From: Tichowtungia aerotolerans
GTDB taxonomy: Bacteria; Verrucomicrobiota; Kiritimatiellia; Kiritimatiellales; Tichowtungiaceae
Direction of reading: 5' to 3'
DNA: 64,000 nt
NCBI RefSeq assembly: GCF_009905215.1
Contig: NZ_CP047593.1
Location: 62,001 to 126,000, forward strand
Shown: piece by piece, positions 33,116 to 42,230 of the stretch
How positions within the stretch are numbered: position 1 is the stretch's first letter
Layout of the letters: the number at the start of each line of letters is the position of its first letter
The notes under the pieces: model-generated
Told to the model about the DNA's origin: nothing
Databases searched by the model: none
What the model saw: the letters and a program-made list of their open reading frames with translations, nothing else
Program-made: the position numbers and the translations under genes

Positions 33116-33964
33116 ATGATTTTTTCACCACTTCACGACTCCATCCTTCCGTTATTTCTCTCGTTCTGGACCCATGACCTCAATCCGGTCATTTTCCATA
33201 TCTGGGGACCTCTGGCTGTGCGCTGGTACGGATTGGCCTACCTGCTTGGCTTTCTCGGCGGATACCTGATCCTGCGACGCCTCTCCCGCCGCGGCGAGTT
33301 TGCGATTCCGGAACAGGAGCTGAGTAATTTCATTGTCCATCTGGCGATCTTCGGTGTTTTTCTCGGCGGGCGCCTCGGCTATGTCCTCTTCTACGCGCCT
33401 CACGAATTCATCAAAGATCCGCTGTTTCTTCTCCGCGTCTGGGAGGGCGGCATGGCCAGCCACGGCGGCATTATCGGCGTCATTGCTTTTGTCCTCTGGA
33501 CCGCATGGAAAAAGAAAGTGTCCTTCTGGAATCTGACCGACGGACTCGCACTGGTTGCCCCGATCGGTCTCTTCTTTGGTCGCCTTGCCAATTTCATCAA
33601 CGGCGAGCTGTGGGGACGGCCCTCGCAGGTTGCGTGGGCCGTTATTTTCCCGAAAGTCGACATGCAGCCGCGTCATCCGTCACAGCTCTATGAAGCCTGT
33701 GGAGAAGGACTGCTGCTGTTCACCGCCCTGTGGCTGATTCACGCAACGCCGTGGGGAAAACGCAACGGGGCCGTCAGCGCCTGCTTTCTCGCGATTTACG
33801 CACTCGCCCGAATCACCTCTGAATTTTTCCGAACTCCGGACGAAGGGTACGCGCTTTATCTCGGATGGATCACCAAAGGCCAGCTGTATTCTGCATTTAT
33901 GATCCTTGGCGCCCTCGCCATTGTCGCCGCAAAAAAGCTTTACCGTTCCGAAAAAACAACGTAG
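33116..33964 (+). CDS. lgt: prolipoprotein diacylglyceryl transferase
   Basis: Moves a diacylglyceryl group from phosphatidylglycerol to the lipobox Cys, the first step of lipoprotein maturation at the inner membrane. 282 residues, seven-helix pattern: VRWYGLAYLLGFL, VLFYAPHEF, WEGGMASHGGIIG, and the catalytic GRLANFINGELWGR. The ATG at 33116 is preceded by AAGGA; the longer frame overlaps the esterase gene and is not supported. Several lipoproteins here depend on it. Confidence 0.95.
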   Translation: MIFSPLHDSILPLFLSFWTHDLNPVIFHIWGPLAVRWYGLAYLLGFLGGYLILRRLSRRGEFAIPEQELSNFIVHLAIFGVFLGGRLGYVLFYAPHEFIKDPLFLLRVWEGGMASHGGIIGVIAFVLWTAWKKKVSFWNLTDGLALVAPIGLFFGRLANFINGELWGRPSQVAWAVIFPKVDMQPRHPSQLYEACGEGLLLFTALWLIHATPWGKRNGAVSACFLAIYALARITSEFFRTPDEGYALYLGWITKGQLYSAFMILGALAIVAAKKLYRSEKTT

Positions 33965-34000
33965 GAAAGGCTCTCAGCCTGTCTGCAGGGAAACGCAATT

Positions 34001-35383
34001 ATGAATACGCAACAGTCCATTTTAATTCGCAACGCCGACATCGTTAATGAAGGCTCCATTACAAACGGCGACGTATTGATCCGGCATGGGCGCATCGACC
34101 GCATCGACCGCACGGTCTCTGCAGAAGCCGACATTGAAATTGATGCACACGGCAAAGCGCTGCTGCCCGGCATGATCGACTGCCACGTCCACTTCCGCGA
34201 GCCGGGGCTGACCCACAAGGCCGACATGGCCAGCGAATCCGCGGCCGCCGTCGCCGGCGGGGTCACCTCCGTGATGGAGATGCCGAATACCAGTCCGCCG
34301 GCTGTCACCAACGAGCGCCTGGAAGACAAATTCTCCATCGCCGCGGAAAAGATGATCACCAACTATTCGTTTTATCTCGGTGCATCCCTCAACAACCTGG
34401 ATGAGGTAAAAGCCGTCGATTCACGCAATGTCTGCGGCGTCAAAGTCTACATGGGCTCCACCACCGGCGACATGCTGGTTGATCGTTTCCAAACCCTGGA
34501 AGATCTGTTCCGCGAGTGTCCGATCAATCTCACCACGCACTGCGAGGACACACGCATTATTTCCGCCAACGAAAAAAAGTGCCGCGAACAATACGGTGAT
34601 GACGTCCCCTTCCCGGCCCATCCCCTCATTCGCAGCCGGGAAGCCTGCTTCCAATCCTCACAGGTAGCCATCGAACTGGCCCGCAAATACGAAACCAAAC
34701 TGCACCTGCTGCACATCAGCACCGCCGACGAACTGAACCTGTTCGACTCCTCCATCGTCCGAGTCGGCACCGCCCGCGAAAACGAATGCTTTATTGAAGA
34801 ACAGGGCAAAAACATTACCGGGGAAGCCTGTGTGCACCACCTCTTCTTCGACGACTCCGCCTACGACCGCAAAGGCGCGCTGATCAAATGCAATCCCGCT
34901 ATCAAAACCGCCGCAGACCGCGAAGCCCTGCTCAAAGCTCTTGTCACCGACCGGCTCGACACCATCGGCACCGACCACGCTCCCCACACCCTGGAAGAAA
35001 AGCAGAGACCCTACTGGACCGCCCCCTCCGGCATTCCGGTCATCCAGTCCGCCTTACCTTCCGTGCTGGAACATTTCTACAACGGCATCCTCTCTCTGGA
35101 ACTGATCGCAGAGAAAACCGCCCATAACCCGGCCCGTATTTTCAACCTTGAAGACCGCGGTTTTATTCGAGAAGGCGGCTGGGCCGACCTGACTCTGATC
35201 GATCTCAACCGCCCGCATACTGTCACAAAAGACAACATTCTGTACAAATGCGGCTGGTCACCATTCGAAGGAACCACCTTCCACTCCTCCGTCGACACCA
35301 CGATTGTCTCCGGACAAATCGCATGGCAAAAGAACGCTCCCCGCGCCACCTGTCGCGGCCACCGTTTAGTATTCAACCGATAG
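34001..35383 (+). CDS. pyrC: dihydroorotase
   Basis: Cyclises carbamoyl-aspartate to dihydroorotate in pyrimidine synthesis. 460 residues, class I type. Metal site HVHFREPG (GMIDCHVHF), the Lys of CGVKVYMGSTTG, HCEDTRII and LHLLHISTA, with final Asp in TIGTDHAPHT. It could in principle be another cyclic amidohydrolase (for example allantoinase), but the KVYMGSTTGDMLVD segment fits Bacteroidetes-type dihydroorotase. The gene ends in a hairpin/T-run. Confidence 0.92.
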   Translation: MNTQQSILIRNADIVNEGSITNGDVLIRHGRIDRIDRTVSAEADIEIDAHGKALLPGMIDCHVHFREPGLTHKADMASESAAAVAGGVTSVMEMPNTSPPAVTNERLEDKFSIAAEKMITNYSFYLGASLNNLDEVKAVDSRNVCGVKVYMGSTTGDMLVDRFQTLEDLFRECPINLTTHCEDTRIISANEKKCREQYGDDVPFPAHPLIRSREACFQSSQVAIELARKYETKLHLLHISTADELNLFDSSIVRVGTARENECFIEEQGKNITGEACVHHLFFDDSAYDRKGALIKCNPAIKTAADREALLKALVTDRLDTIGTDHAPHTLEEKQRPYWTAPSGIPVIQSALPSVLEHFYNGILSLELIAEKTAHNPARIFNLEDRGFIREGGWADLTLIDLNRPHTVTKDNILYKCGWSPFEGTTFHSSVDTTIVSGQIAWQKNAPRATCRGHRLVFNR

Positions 35384-35408
35384 CATCGGTCGCGTGCATC
35401 GATTTTTT
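35378..35408 (+). terminator. pyrC: possible terminator after pyrC
   Basis: CGAT-A-GCA pairs with TGCATCG (one bulge), followed by ATTTTTTCG; overlaps the stop codon. Confidence 0.45.
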
Positions 35409-35885
35409 CGCACTTCCATCATCAGCCAACACACCGCCTCCGGGCCATCCATTGACCGCGAAAACCAGAATATCTGTCTTCGATAGCATAAAACGGAGCC
35501 CCGGCAGAAGCCGGAATCGAAGCACAAACCGTACTTGGTTGATTATAAACCCAGAGCTGTAGAGAAATCGATTCCGACATCATCACTGCAATCCAATCCA
35601 AAGCGGATTTTACAAAACCACATAAGACTCATTCCGCAAGAAGGAGTCCAATTACCCGCAATCGGTAATTATCAATTCACATGAATCATCACGGCTCCGT
35701 GGCAGACTACGGAATGAATATCGACGCCGGGACCGACCAACCCTACCTTGTCTTCTGGGTACAGTAACCTCCTTTACTTACTCCAACTGCAGCTTAGCAA
35801 TAGAAGATCACTCCCGTTCTTGTTTTTGTAAAAACGACCCAGAAACATTTACAGTCCAAGGCCTCAGCAATTAAAAAATCTCAGC
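35384..35885. other. non-coding gap entering the duplicated block
   Basis: From 35384 to 35669 I see nothing beyond the terminator and a short GC hairpin (CCGGC AGAA GCCGG near 35501). From 35670 it is the left part of duplication unit 1, including a 28-codon frame that may be a gene remnant (35681-35767). Confidence 0.65.
35681..35767 (+). pseudogene. possible 3' remnant of a lost gene
   Basis: A 28-codon frame opens at ATG 35681 and ends in YLVFWVQ. Its composition looks like the end of a real protein, but no ribosome-binding site or upstream part exists here. The copy at 38910-38993 carries an earlier stop (YLVFWV). Small untranslated chance frame remains possible. Confidence 0.3.
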
Positions 35886-38807
35886 TTACACTTCAAAGAA
35901 AGGTGCGGCGTCTGGATAGACACGCAGCTCGATCACGCGAGCAGTTTTCCCTCCGTGGGTCGCATTCACCGTCAGCCGCACCTTGTCAGCAACGACCGGT
36001 TTAAATGAATGACGCCGGAAACGCTGAAAATTATCATTCACACGAGCGACGCTTTGCCACTGCCCGTTCACCCGGCATTCGAGCGTATAATCGCGCACAC
36101 ACTCCTTCGGAAGCCGATTATAGCGCTGGGCCGGCATGGAAAGCGTCAGGTCGGTGTCAAATACACACTGGACGGCCCCAACCTTTGATGGGTTTTCAAG
36201 CACCAACTCGATACTTTGCGGCAGAGCCTGTTTCGGATCGGATTCCCATGTATTGGTTTTCCCGTCAAGAGTCGGACGCGCGATGCCGTTGATGACATTG
36301 TCCGCAGCCCACAGCTCTTCGATCCCGACATTAGGACTGAAGCGTGCATGCATACTGCTCCCGTCCACTTTTTCCCATTCACTCGCCCCGTTATAGATAC
36401 GAAAACTGCCTGCGCGCCCGACATCCCCTGACCGCCACTGGACATCAACGGTTCGGTCCAGAACAACCCACGCATAAGAGGAATTCAGCACGGTCTTAAC
36501 CGGAATCTCCACCCATCCAGCTGTTCCGGCTGGAATGGAATGACTTACGGTAGCCACATTACGTACGGAAGAAAGATCTCCTTCGGCATTGGCTTCACGA
36601 AGATGCATCGTAATCGTTCCACCGCGCTTCGCTTCGAGATAGAGCTGGATGGATTCAAGTTTTTCTCCAGCTTCCCAGGCAAAAAACTCGCCGCGTTCCA
36701 CACTCAGAGGCAGCCAGCGATCGTTTTCTGTGTTCACTTCGGACATCAACTCGCGGGTGCTGCTTGCTCTCACATGGGCGGTGCGCGCCAGGTCCGCGGG
36801 ATCCCGGTTCAAAATTCCCGGCACATACTGGTCATTCTTCAACAAGAGTTGCTGCAGTTCGGTCATATGCTTCTGGTAAACCCCGCGCGGCGTGGTGCCC
36901 CGGTAGAGCGCCAGCGCGGCGGCGGTACCGGCCGCCTGACCGGTCGCAGCGCAGGACGCTTCGATACGCACCGTACCGAGAGCCAGGTGGGTAACACTGG
37001 CACAGCGGCCCGCCATCAGCAGATTCTCGATATTACGCGAATAAAGGCTCCGGTAGGGAATCTGTCCGATCGGAATGTGCGTATCTATCGTAAACGGGCC
37101 TTCGGTGGAAAGAATTCCCCTGTGATGATGCACATCCAGTGTCCAGCCGGTATGGGCGATCACATCGTCGAACTCTCGGTTTTCAATGGCGTCGTTTGCG
37201 GTGAGCACCAGATCTCCCATCAGGCGACGGCTCTCGCGCTTACCCGCCATAAAGGGGATATACTCCAGGCTGTAATTTGCCAGACGTTTGCGCTCGGACC
37301 AGTGGTTCTTAAAATAGTCCCACATCGTATAGTTCACCCGAAACAGTTCATCACGGGCAAACTCGGGATCCCAAAGATCATCAACAATTCCGGGATGTTC
37401 ATACCACCAGGTTCCACCCAATGCCCACGATGTCAGACGCTTGCGTTGACTTTCTTCAGAACCGCCGACGACACGGCCGAACAGCCATCCCTCCGGGAGA
37501 TCGTACAGCCACGGCGGCGGTGTATAAGTCTGCGGCGTGCTGTGTTCCGCACACTTATGAGAAAAGCACCTGCTCATATCCCGACTGCTGCCCCGCAAAC
37601 AGGCACTCATGGTATTCCCGTCGGCCACGGTCGGCGCACCATCCTCTTTATACTCGCTGTAGGCTTCGCGACCGACGCGCTCATCGGCACCGGCGTGATG
37701 GCCGAGCCACGCATCGCCGGAGCAATCGATAAACATTTTTCCGGCAAGCGATTTGCGCTCCCCCGTCAAGGTGTCAACGAGGATCACCTCAGTAATGCGA
37801 TCGCCCTCTTTCTTTACGCCTTCGAGCCACCAGTTTTCGTGCAGCTCCAGCAGAGGTTCTTCCTCGACAAGGGTTTTAAAGGGGCGGCTCATCAGAATAC
37901 ACAACTTCTGCCTGGTCAGCTGGTCTTCGGTCATTCTGTGGAGCTCGAGCCGTCCAGCCTCCTCGATAATGCCGGTTTCACGCACCGGCTTGCCGGGATG
38001 CTTCCTGGCCGCACCTTGCACCGGCACGCCGATTTCGTTACTGGCATTCCCTCCCAGCACGGGACGGCTGGAAACCAGTGCCGTTTTCGCCCCCATGCGT
38101 GCGGCGGCAATCGCCGCCGGAACGCCGGCCGGTCCGGCACCGACCACAATCGTATCATATCGTCCGCCCCGTTTAATGGTATTCGTTACCCCGGTCAACC
38201 GGGCGCGCTCATTGGTAAAGGCATTCACATCCACTGGAGGCCGATAGTTGAGGTCGCGCGTCAGAAGAATGGAAGAACAGCGGCCGAACTGACCGGTTTT
38301 GTCCTGCAGAGCCAGCAGGGCGGAACCCGCCAGCTCATACACCCCGCCATCCTGCCAAACCCAGCCTTTCTCCTGCTGCGCTCCGAATGTACATCCTGAA
38401 TCCCTCCCGTTGACTGCGATCCCGAATGTGCCGGGGGCATGTTCCGGGATCCAGTTGCGCGAGCGCACCCACAGGCGATATTTCCCGGGTTTTACCGCCT
38501 TTAGCTTCAACGTTGCATCCGTCACCGTTTTACTGGTGCCATGCGCAATGAGATAAGAGGATCCCATGAAGCCGACATGCTGGGTGTCCAGGGCCCACCC
38601 TCCATAATGCTGAAAATCGGCCGCATCCGCCCACAAAAAGCCGGGAATCACCTCCAGGACATTGCGCGGCTTTTTACGAAACGGTATCGAGTGATTGAAC
38701 TCGCCACCCTGAATTTCTGACGGATCGAACGAAACCGCCCATCCCGATCCCGCCAGACAAGTCAGCCCCAATGTTCCCGTTTTTACAAAATCACGTCTAT
38801 TTAACAT
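35886..38807 (-). CDS. Tat-exported FAD-dependent oxidoreductase, copy 1
   Basis: 973 residues. Tat signal with NRRDFVKTG at residues 3-11. A ~190-residue sugar-binding-like beta domain precedes the FAD_oxidored core: dinucleotide motif VVGAGPAG (222-228), VLGGNAS, and MFIDCSGDAWLG. The C-terminal ~300 residues are beta-rich with an F5/8 (discoidin)-like end (RVYPDA). Such proteins occur in PVC polysaccharide clusters and act outside the cytoplasm; the substrate is unknown. The start is set by AGAGGA 9 bases before the ATG at 38807; an ATG nine bases further upstream lacks spacing. 98.5% identical to the adjacent copy. Confidence 0.9.
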   Translation of the reverse strand: MLNRRDFVKTGTLGLTCLAGSGWAVSFDPSEIQGGEFNHSIPFRKKPRNVLEVIPGFLWADAADFQHYGGWALDTQHVGFMGSSYLIAHGTSKTVTDATLKLKAVKPGKYRLWVRSRNWIPEHAPGTFGIAVNGRDSGCTFGAQQEKGWVWQDGGVYELAGSALLALQDKTGQFGRCSSILLTRDLNYRPPVDVNAFTNERARLTGVTNTIKRGGRYDTIVVGAGPAGVPAAIAAARMGAKTALVSSRPVLGGNASNEIGVPVQGAARKHPGKPVRETGIIEEAGRLELHRMTEDQLTRQKLCILMSRPFKTLVEEEPLLELHENWWLEGVKKEGDRITEVILVDTLTGERKSLAGKMFIDCSGDAWLGHHAGADERVGREAYSEYKEDGAPTVADGNTMSACLRGSSRDMSRCFSHKCAEHSTPQTYTPPPWLYDLPEGWLFGRVVGGSEESQRKRLTSWALGGTWWYEHPGIVDDLWDPEFARDELFRVNYTMWDYFKNHWSERKRLANYSLEYIPFMAGKRESRRLMGDLVLTANDAIENREFDDVIAHTGWTLDVHHHRGILSTEGPFTIDTHIPIGQIPYRSLYSRNIENLLMAGRCASVTHLALGTVRIEASCAATGQAAGTAAALALYRGTTPRGVYQKHMTELQQLLLKNDQYVPGILNRDPADLARTAHVRASSTRELMSEVNTENDRWLPLSVERGEFFAWEAGEKLESIQLYLEAKRGGTITMHLREANAEGDLSSVRNVATVSHSIPAGTAGWVEIPVKTVLNSSYAWVVLDRTVDVQWRSGDVGRAGSFRIYNGASEWEKVDGSSMHARFSPNVGIEELWAADNVINGIARPTLDGKTNTWESDPKQALPQSIELVLENPSKVGAVQCVFDTDLTLSMPAQRYNRLPKECVRDYTLECRVNGQWQSVARVNDNFQRFRRHSFKPVVADKVRLTVNATHGGKTARVIELRVYPDAAPFFEV

Positions 38808-38898
38808 GCAACACATCCTCTTCTATAAATTAAATTTTAATATAGCAAATAACCGGAAAACCGCCCGACCATCTGGTTCTAAATTCTGACCATGTAAC

Positions 38899-41800
38899 TA
38901 TCAATTCAAATGAATCATCACGGCTCCGCGGCAGACTACGGAATGAATATCGACGCCGGGACCGACCAACCCTACCTTGTCTTCTGGGTATAGTGATCTC
39001 CTTTACTTACTCCATCGGCAGCTTAGCAATAGAAGATCACTCCCGTTCTTGTTTTTGTAAAAGCGACCCAGAAACATTTACAGTCCAAGGCCTCAGCAAT
39101 TAAAAAATCTCAGCTTACACTTCAAAGAAAGGTGCGGCGTCTGGATAGACACGCAGCTCGATCACGCGAGCAGTTTTCCCTCCGTGGGTCGCATTCACCG
39201 TCAGCCGCACCTTGTCCGCAACAACCGGTTTAAATGAATGACGCCGGAAACGCTGAAAATTATCACTCACACGAGCGACGCTTTGCCACTGCCCGTTCAC
39301 CCGGCACTCGAGCGTATAATCGCGCACACACTCCTTCGGAAGCCGATTATAGCGCTGCATCGGCATGGAAACCGTCAGGTCGGTGTCAAATACACACTGG
39401 ACGGCCCCAACCTTTGATGGGTTTTCAAGCACCAACTCGATACTTTGCGGCAGAGCCTGTTTCGGATCGGATTCCCATGTGTTGGTTTTCCCGTCAAGTG
39501 TCGGACGCGCGATGCCGTTGATGACATTGTCCGCAGCCCACAGCTCTTCGATCCCGACATTGGGACTGAAGCGGGCATGCATACTGCTCCCGTCCACTTT
39601 TTCCCATTTACTCGCCCCGTTGTAGATACGAAAACTGCCTGCGCGCCCGACATCCCCTGACCGCCACTGGACATCAACGGTTCGGTCCAGAACAACCCAC
39701 GCATAAGAGGAATTCAGCACGGTCTTAACCGGAATCTCCACCCATCCAGCTGTTCCGGCTGGAATGGAATGACTTACGGTAGCCACATTACGTACGGAAG
39801 AAAGATCTCCTTCGGCATTGGCTTCACGAAGATGCATAGTAATCGTTCCACCGCGCTTCGCTTCGAGATAGAGCTGGATGGATTCCAGTTTTTCTCCAGC
39901 TTCCCAGGCAAAAAACTCGCCGCGTTCCACACTCAGAGGCAGCCAGCGATCGTTTTCTGTGTTCACTTCGGACATCAACTCGCGGGTGCTGCTTGCTCTC
40001 ACATGGGCGGTGCGCGCCAGGTCCGCAGGATCCCGGTTCAAAATTCCCGGCACATACTGGTCATTCTTCAACAAGAGTTGCTGCAGTTCGGTCATATGCT
40101 TCTGGTAAACCCCGCGCGGCGTGGTGCCCCGGTAGAGCGCCAGCGCGGCGGCGGTACCGGCCGCCTGACCGGTCGCAGCGCAGGACGCTTCGATACGCAC
40201 CGTACCGAGAGCCAGGTGGGTAACACTGGCACAGCGGCCCGCCATCAGCAGATTCTCGATATTACGCGAATAAAGGCTCCGGTAGGGAATCTGTCCGATC
40301 GGAATGTGCGTATCGATCGTAAACAGGCCTTCGGTGGAAAGAATTCCCCTGTGATGATGCACATCCAGTGTCCAGCCGGTATGGGCGATCGCATCGTCGA
40401 ACTGTCGGTTTTCAATGGCGTCGTTTGCGGTGAGCACCAGATCTCCCATCAGGCGACGGCTCTCGCGCTTACCCGCCATAAAGGGGATATACTCCAGGCT
40501 GTAATTTGCCAGGCGTTTGCGCTCGGACCAGTGGTTCTTAAAATAGTCCCACAGCGTATAGTTCACCCGAAACAGTTCATCACGGGCAAACTCGGGATCC
40601 CAAAGATCATCGACAATTCCGGGATGTTCATACCACCAGGTTCCACCCAATGCCCACGATGTCAGACGCTTGCGTTGACTTTCTTCAGAACCGCCGACGA
40701 CACGGCCGAACAGCCATCCCTCCGGGAGATCGTACAGCCACGGCGGCGGTGTATAAGTCTGCGGCGTGCTGTGTTCCGCACACTTATGAAAAAAGCACCT
40801 GTTCATATCCCGACTACCGCCCCGCAAACAGGCACTCATGGTATTCCCGTCGGCCACGGTCGGCGCACCATCCTCTTTATACTCGCTGTAGGCTTCGCGA
40901 CCGACGCGCTCATCGGCACCGGCGTGATGACCGAGCCACGCATCGCCGGTGCAATCGATAAACATTTTTCCGGCAAGCGATTTGCGCTCTCCCGTCAAGG
41001 TGTCAACGAGGATCACCTCAGTAATGCGATCGCCCTCTTTCTTTACGCCTTCGAGCCACCAGTTTTCGTGCAGCTCCAGCAGAGGTTCTTCCTCGACAAG
41101 GGTTTTAAAGGGGCGGCTCATCAGAATACACAACTTCTGCCTGGTCAGCTGGTCTTCGGTCATTCTGTGGAGCTCGAGCCGTCCAGCCTCCTCGATAATG
41201 CCGGTTTCACGCACCGGCTTGCCGGAATGTTTCCTGGCCGCACCTTGCACCGGCACGCCGATTTCGGCACTGGCATTCCCTCCCAGCACGGGACGGCTGG
41301 AAACCAGTGCCGTTTTCGCCCCCATGCGTGCGGCGGCAATCGCCGCCGGAACGCCGGCCGGTCCGGCACCGACCACAATCGTATCATATCGTCCGCCCCG
41401 TTTAATGGCATTCGTTACCCCGGTCAACCGGGCGCGCTCATTGGTAAAGGCATTCACATCCACTGGAGGCCGATAGTTGAGGTCGCGCGTCAGAAGAATG
41501 GAAGAACAGCGGCCGAACTGACCGGTTTTGTCCTGCAGAGCCAGCAGGGCGGAACCCGCCAGCTCATATACCCCGCCATCCTGCCAAACCCAGCCTTTCT
41601 CCTGCTGCGCTCCGAATGTACATCCTGAATCCCTCCCGTTGACTGCGATCCCGAATGTGCCGGGGGCATGTTCCGGGATCCAGTTGCGCGAGCGCACCCA
41701 CAGGCGATATTTCCCGGGTTTTACCGCCTTTAGCTTCAACGTTGCATCCGTCACCGTTTTACTGGTGCCATGCGCAATGAGATAAGAGGATCCCATGAAG

Positions 41801-42123
41801 CCGACATGCTGGGTGTCCAGGGCCCACCCTCCATAATGCTGAAAATCGGCCGCATCCGCCCACAAAAAGCCGGGAATCACCTCCAGGACATTGCGCGGCT
41901 TTTTACGAAACGGTATCGAGTGATTGAACTCGCCACCCTGAATTTCTGACGGATCGAACGAAACCGCCCATCCCGATCCCGCCAGACAAGTCAGCCCCAA
42001 TGTTCCCGTTTTTACAAAATCACGTCTATTTAACATGCAACACATCCTCTTCTATAAATTAAATTTTAATATAGCAAATAACCGGAAAACCGCCCGACCA
42101 TCTGGTTCTAAATTCTGATCATG
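38899..42123. repeat. 3.2-kb tandem duplication, unit 2
   Basis: Second unit of the tandem pair. Its end (CATG at 42120-42123) matches 38891-38894 of unit 1; beyond it the sequences diverge at once. Confidence 0.95.
39115..42036 (-). CDS. Tat-exported FAD-dependent oxidoreductase, copy 2
   Basis: Same architecture and start signal as copy 1 (ATG 42036). 15 amino-acid differences among 973, for example Asn to Ala in the VLGGNAS/E loop (GGNASA), Ser to Thr in FIDC(S/T)GD, Ser to Phe in CF(S/F)HKC, Pro to Leu in TEG(P/L)FTID. No stop or frameshift in either copy, so both are probably functional. Upstream (right) lies the CstA-type gene with a 107-base gap beyond the unit. Confidence 0.9.
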   Translation of the reverse strand: MLNRRDFVKTGTLGLTCLAGSGWAVSFDPSEIQGGEFNHSIPFRKKPRNVLEVIPGFLWADAADFQHYGGWALDTQHVGFMGSSYLIAHGTSKTVTDATLKLKAVKPGKYRLWVRSRNWIPEHAPGTFGIAVNGRDSGCTFGAQQEKGWVWQDGGVYELAGSALLALQDKTGQFGRCSSILLTRDLNYRPPVDVNAFTNERARLTGVTNAIKRGGRYDTIVVGAGPAGVPAAIAAARMGAKTALVSSRPVLGGNASAEIGVPVQGAARKHSGKPVRETGIIEEAGRLELHRMTEDQLTRQKLCILMSRPFKTLVEEEPLLELHENWWLEGVKKEGDRITEVILVDTLTGERKSLAGKMFIDCTGDAWLGHHAGADERVGREAYSEYKEDGAPTVADGNTMSACLRGGSRDMNRCFFHKCAEHSTPQTYTPPPWLYDLPEGWLFGRVVGGSEESQRKRLTSWALGGTWWYEHPGIVDDLWDPEFARDELFRVNYTLWDYFKNHWSERKRLANYSLEYIPFMAGKRESRRLMGDLVLTANDAIENRQFDDAIAHTGWTLDVHHHRGILSTEGLFTIDTHIPIGQIPYRSLYSRNIENLLMAGRCASVTHLALGTVRIEASCAATGQAAGTAAALALYRGTTPRGVYQKHMTELQQLLLKNDQYVPGILNRDPADLARTAHVRASSTRELMSEVNTENDRWLPLSVERGEFFAWEAGEKLESIQLYLEAKRGGTITMHLREANAEGDLSSVRNVATVSHSIPAGTAGWVEIPVKTVLNSSYAWVVLDRTVDVQWRSGDVGRAGSFRIYNGASKWEKVDGSSMHARFSPNVGIEELWAADNVINGIARPTLDGKTNTWESDPKQALPQSIELVLENPSKVGAVQCVFDTDLTVSMPMQRYNRLPKECVRDYTLECRVNGQWQSVARVSDNFQRFRRHSFKPVVADKVRLTVNATHGGKTARVIELRVYPDAAPFFEV

Positions 42124-42230
42124 GAGTCCAACAAAAAGAAAACTCACTCGATTTCCCATCCTTCAAAACTTTTCAAACCAGATGCTCCAACGTTTTAAAA
42201 CAGTACGCACATCCCGTGCGGGAACTTCAC

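Larger units (their letters stand above)
35670..38894. repeat. 3.2-kb tandem duplication, unit 1
   Basis: Bases 35670-38894 correspond to 38899-42123 at a constant offset of 3229 with no indels seen. It contains one complete oxidoreductase gene, its promoter region and 210 bases of downstream DNA. Only TAAC lies between the units. Confidence 0.95.

Noticed and set aside
34496-34512. TTTCCA-type palindrome in pyrC as a regulatory site
   Set aside because: One mismatch and fully coding (FQTLED); counted only as a weak member of the dispersed set.
36540-38399. 619-codon plus-strand frame inside the oxidoreductase gene (also at 39769-41628)
   Set aside because: It is the mirror of the oxidoreductase codons in GC-rich DNA, has no ribosome-binding site, and the sense gene has a Tat signal and dinucleotide motif.
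42161-42201. ACGTTTTAAAAC region as a full operator before the oxidoreductase copy
   Set aside because: Only the right half matches; kept as supporting evidence only.
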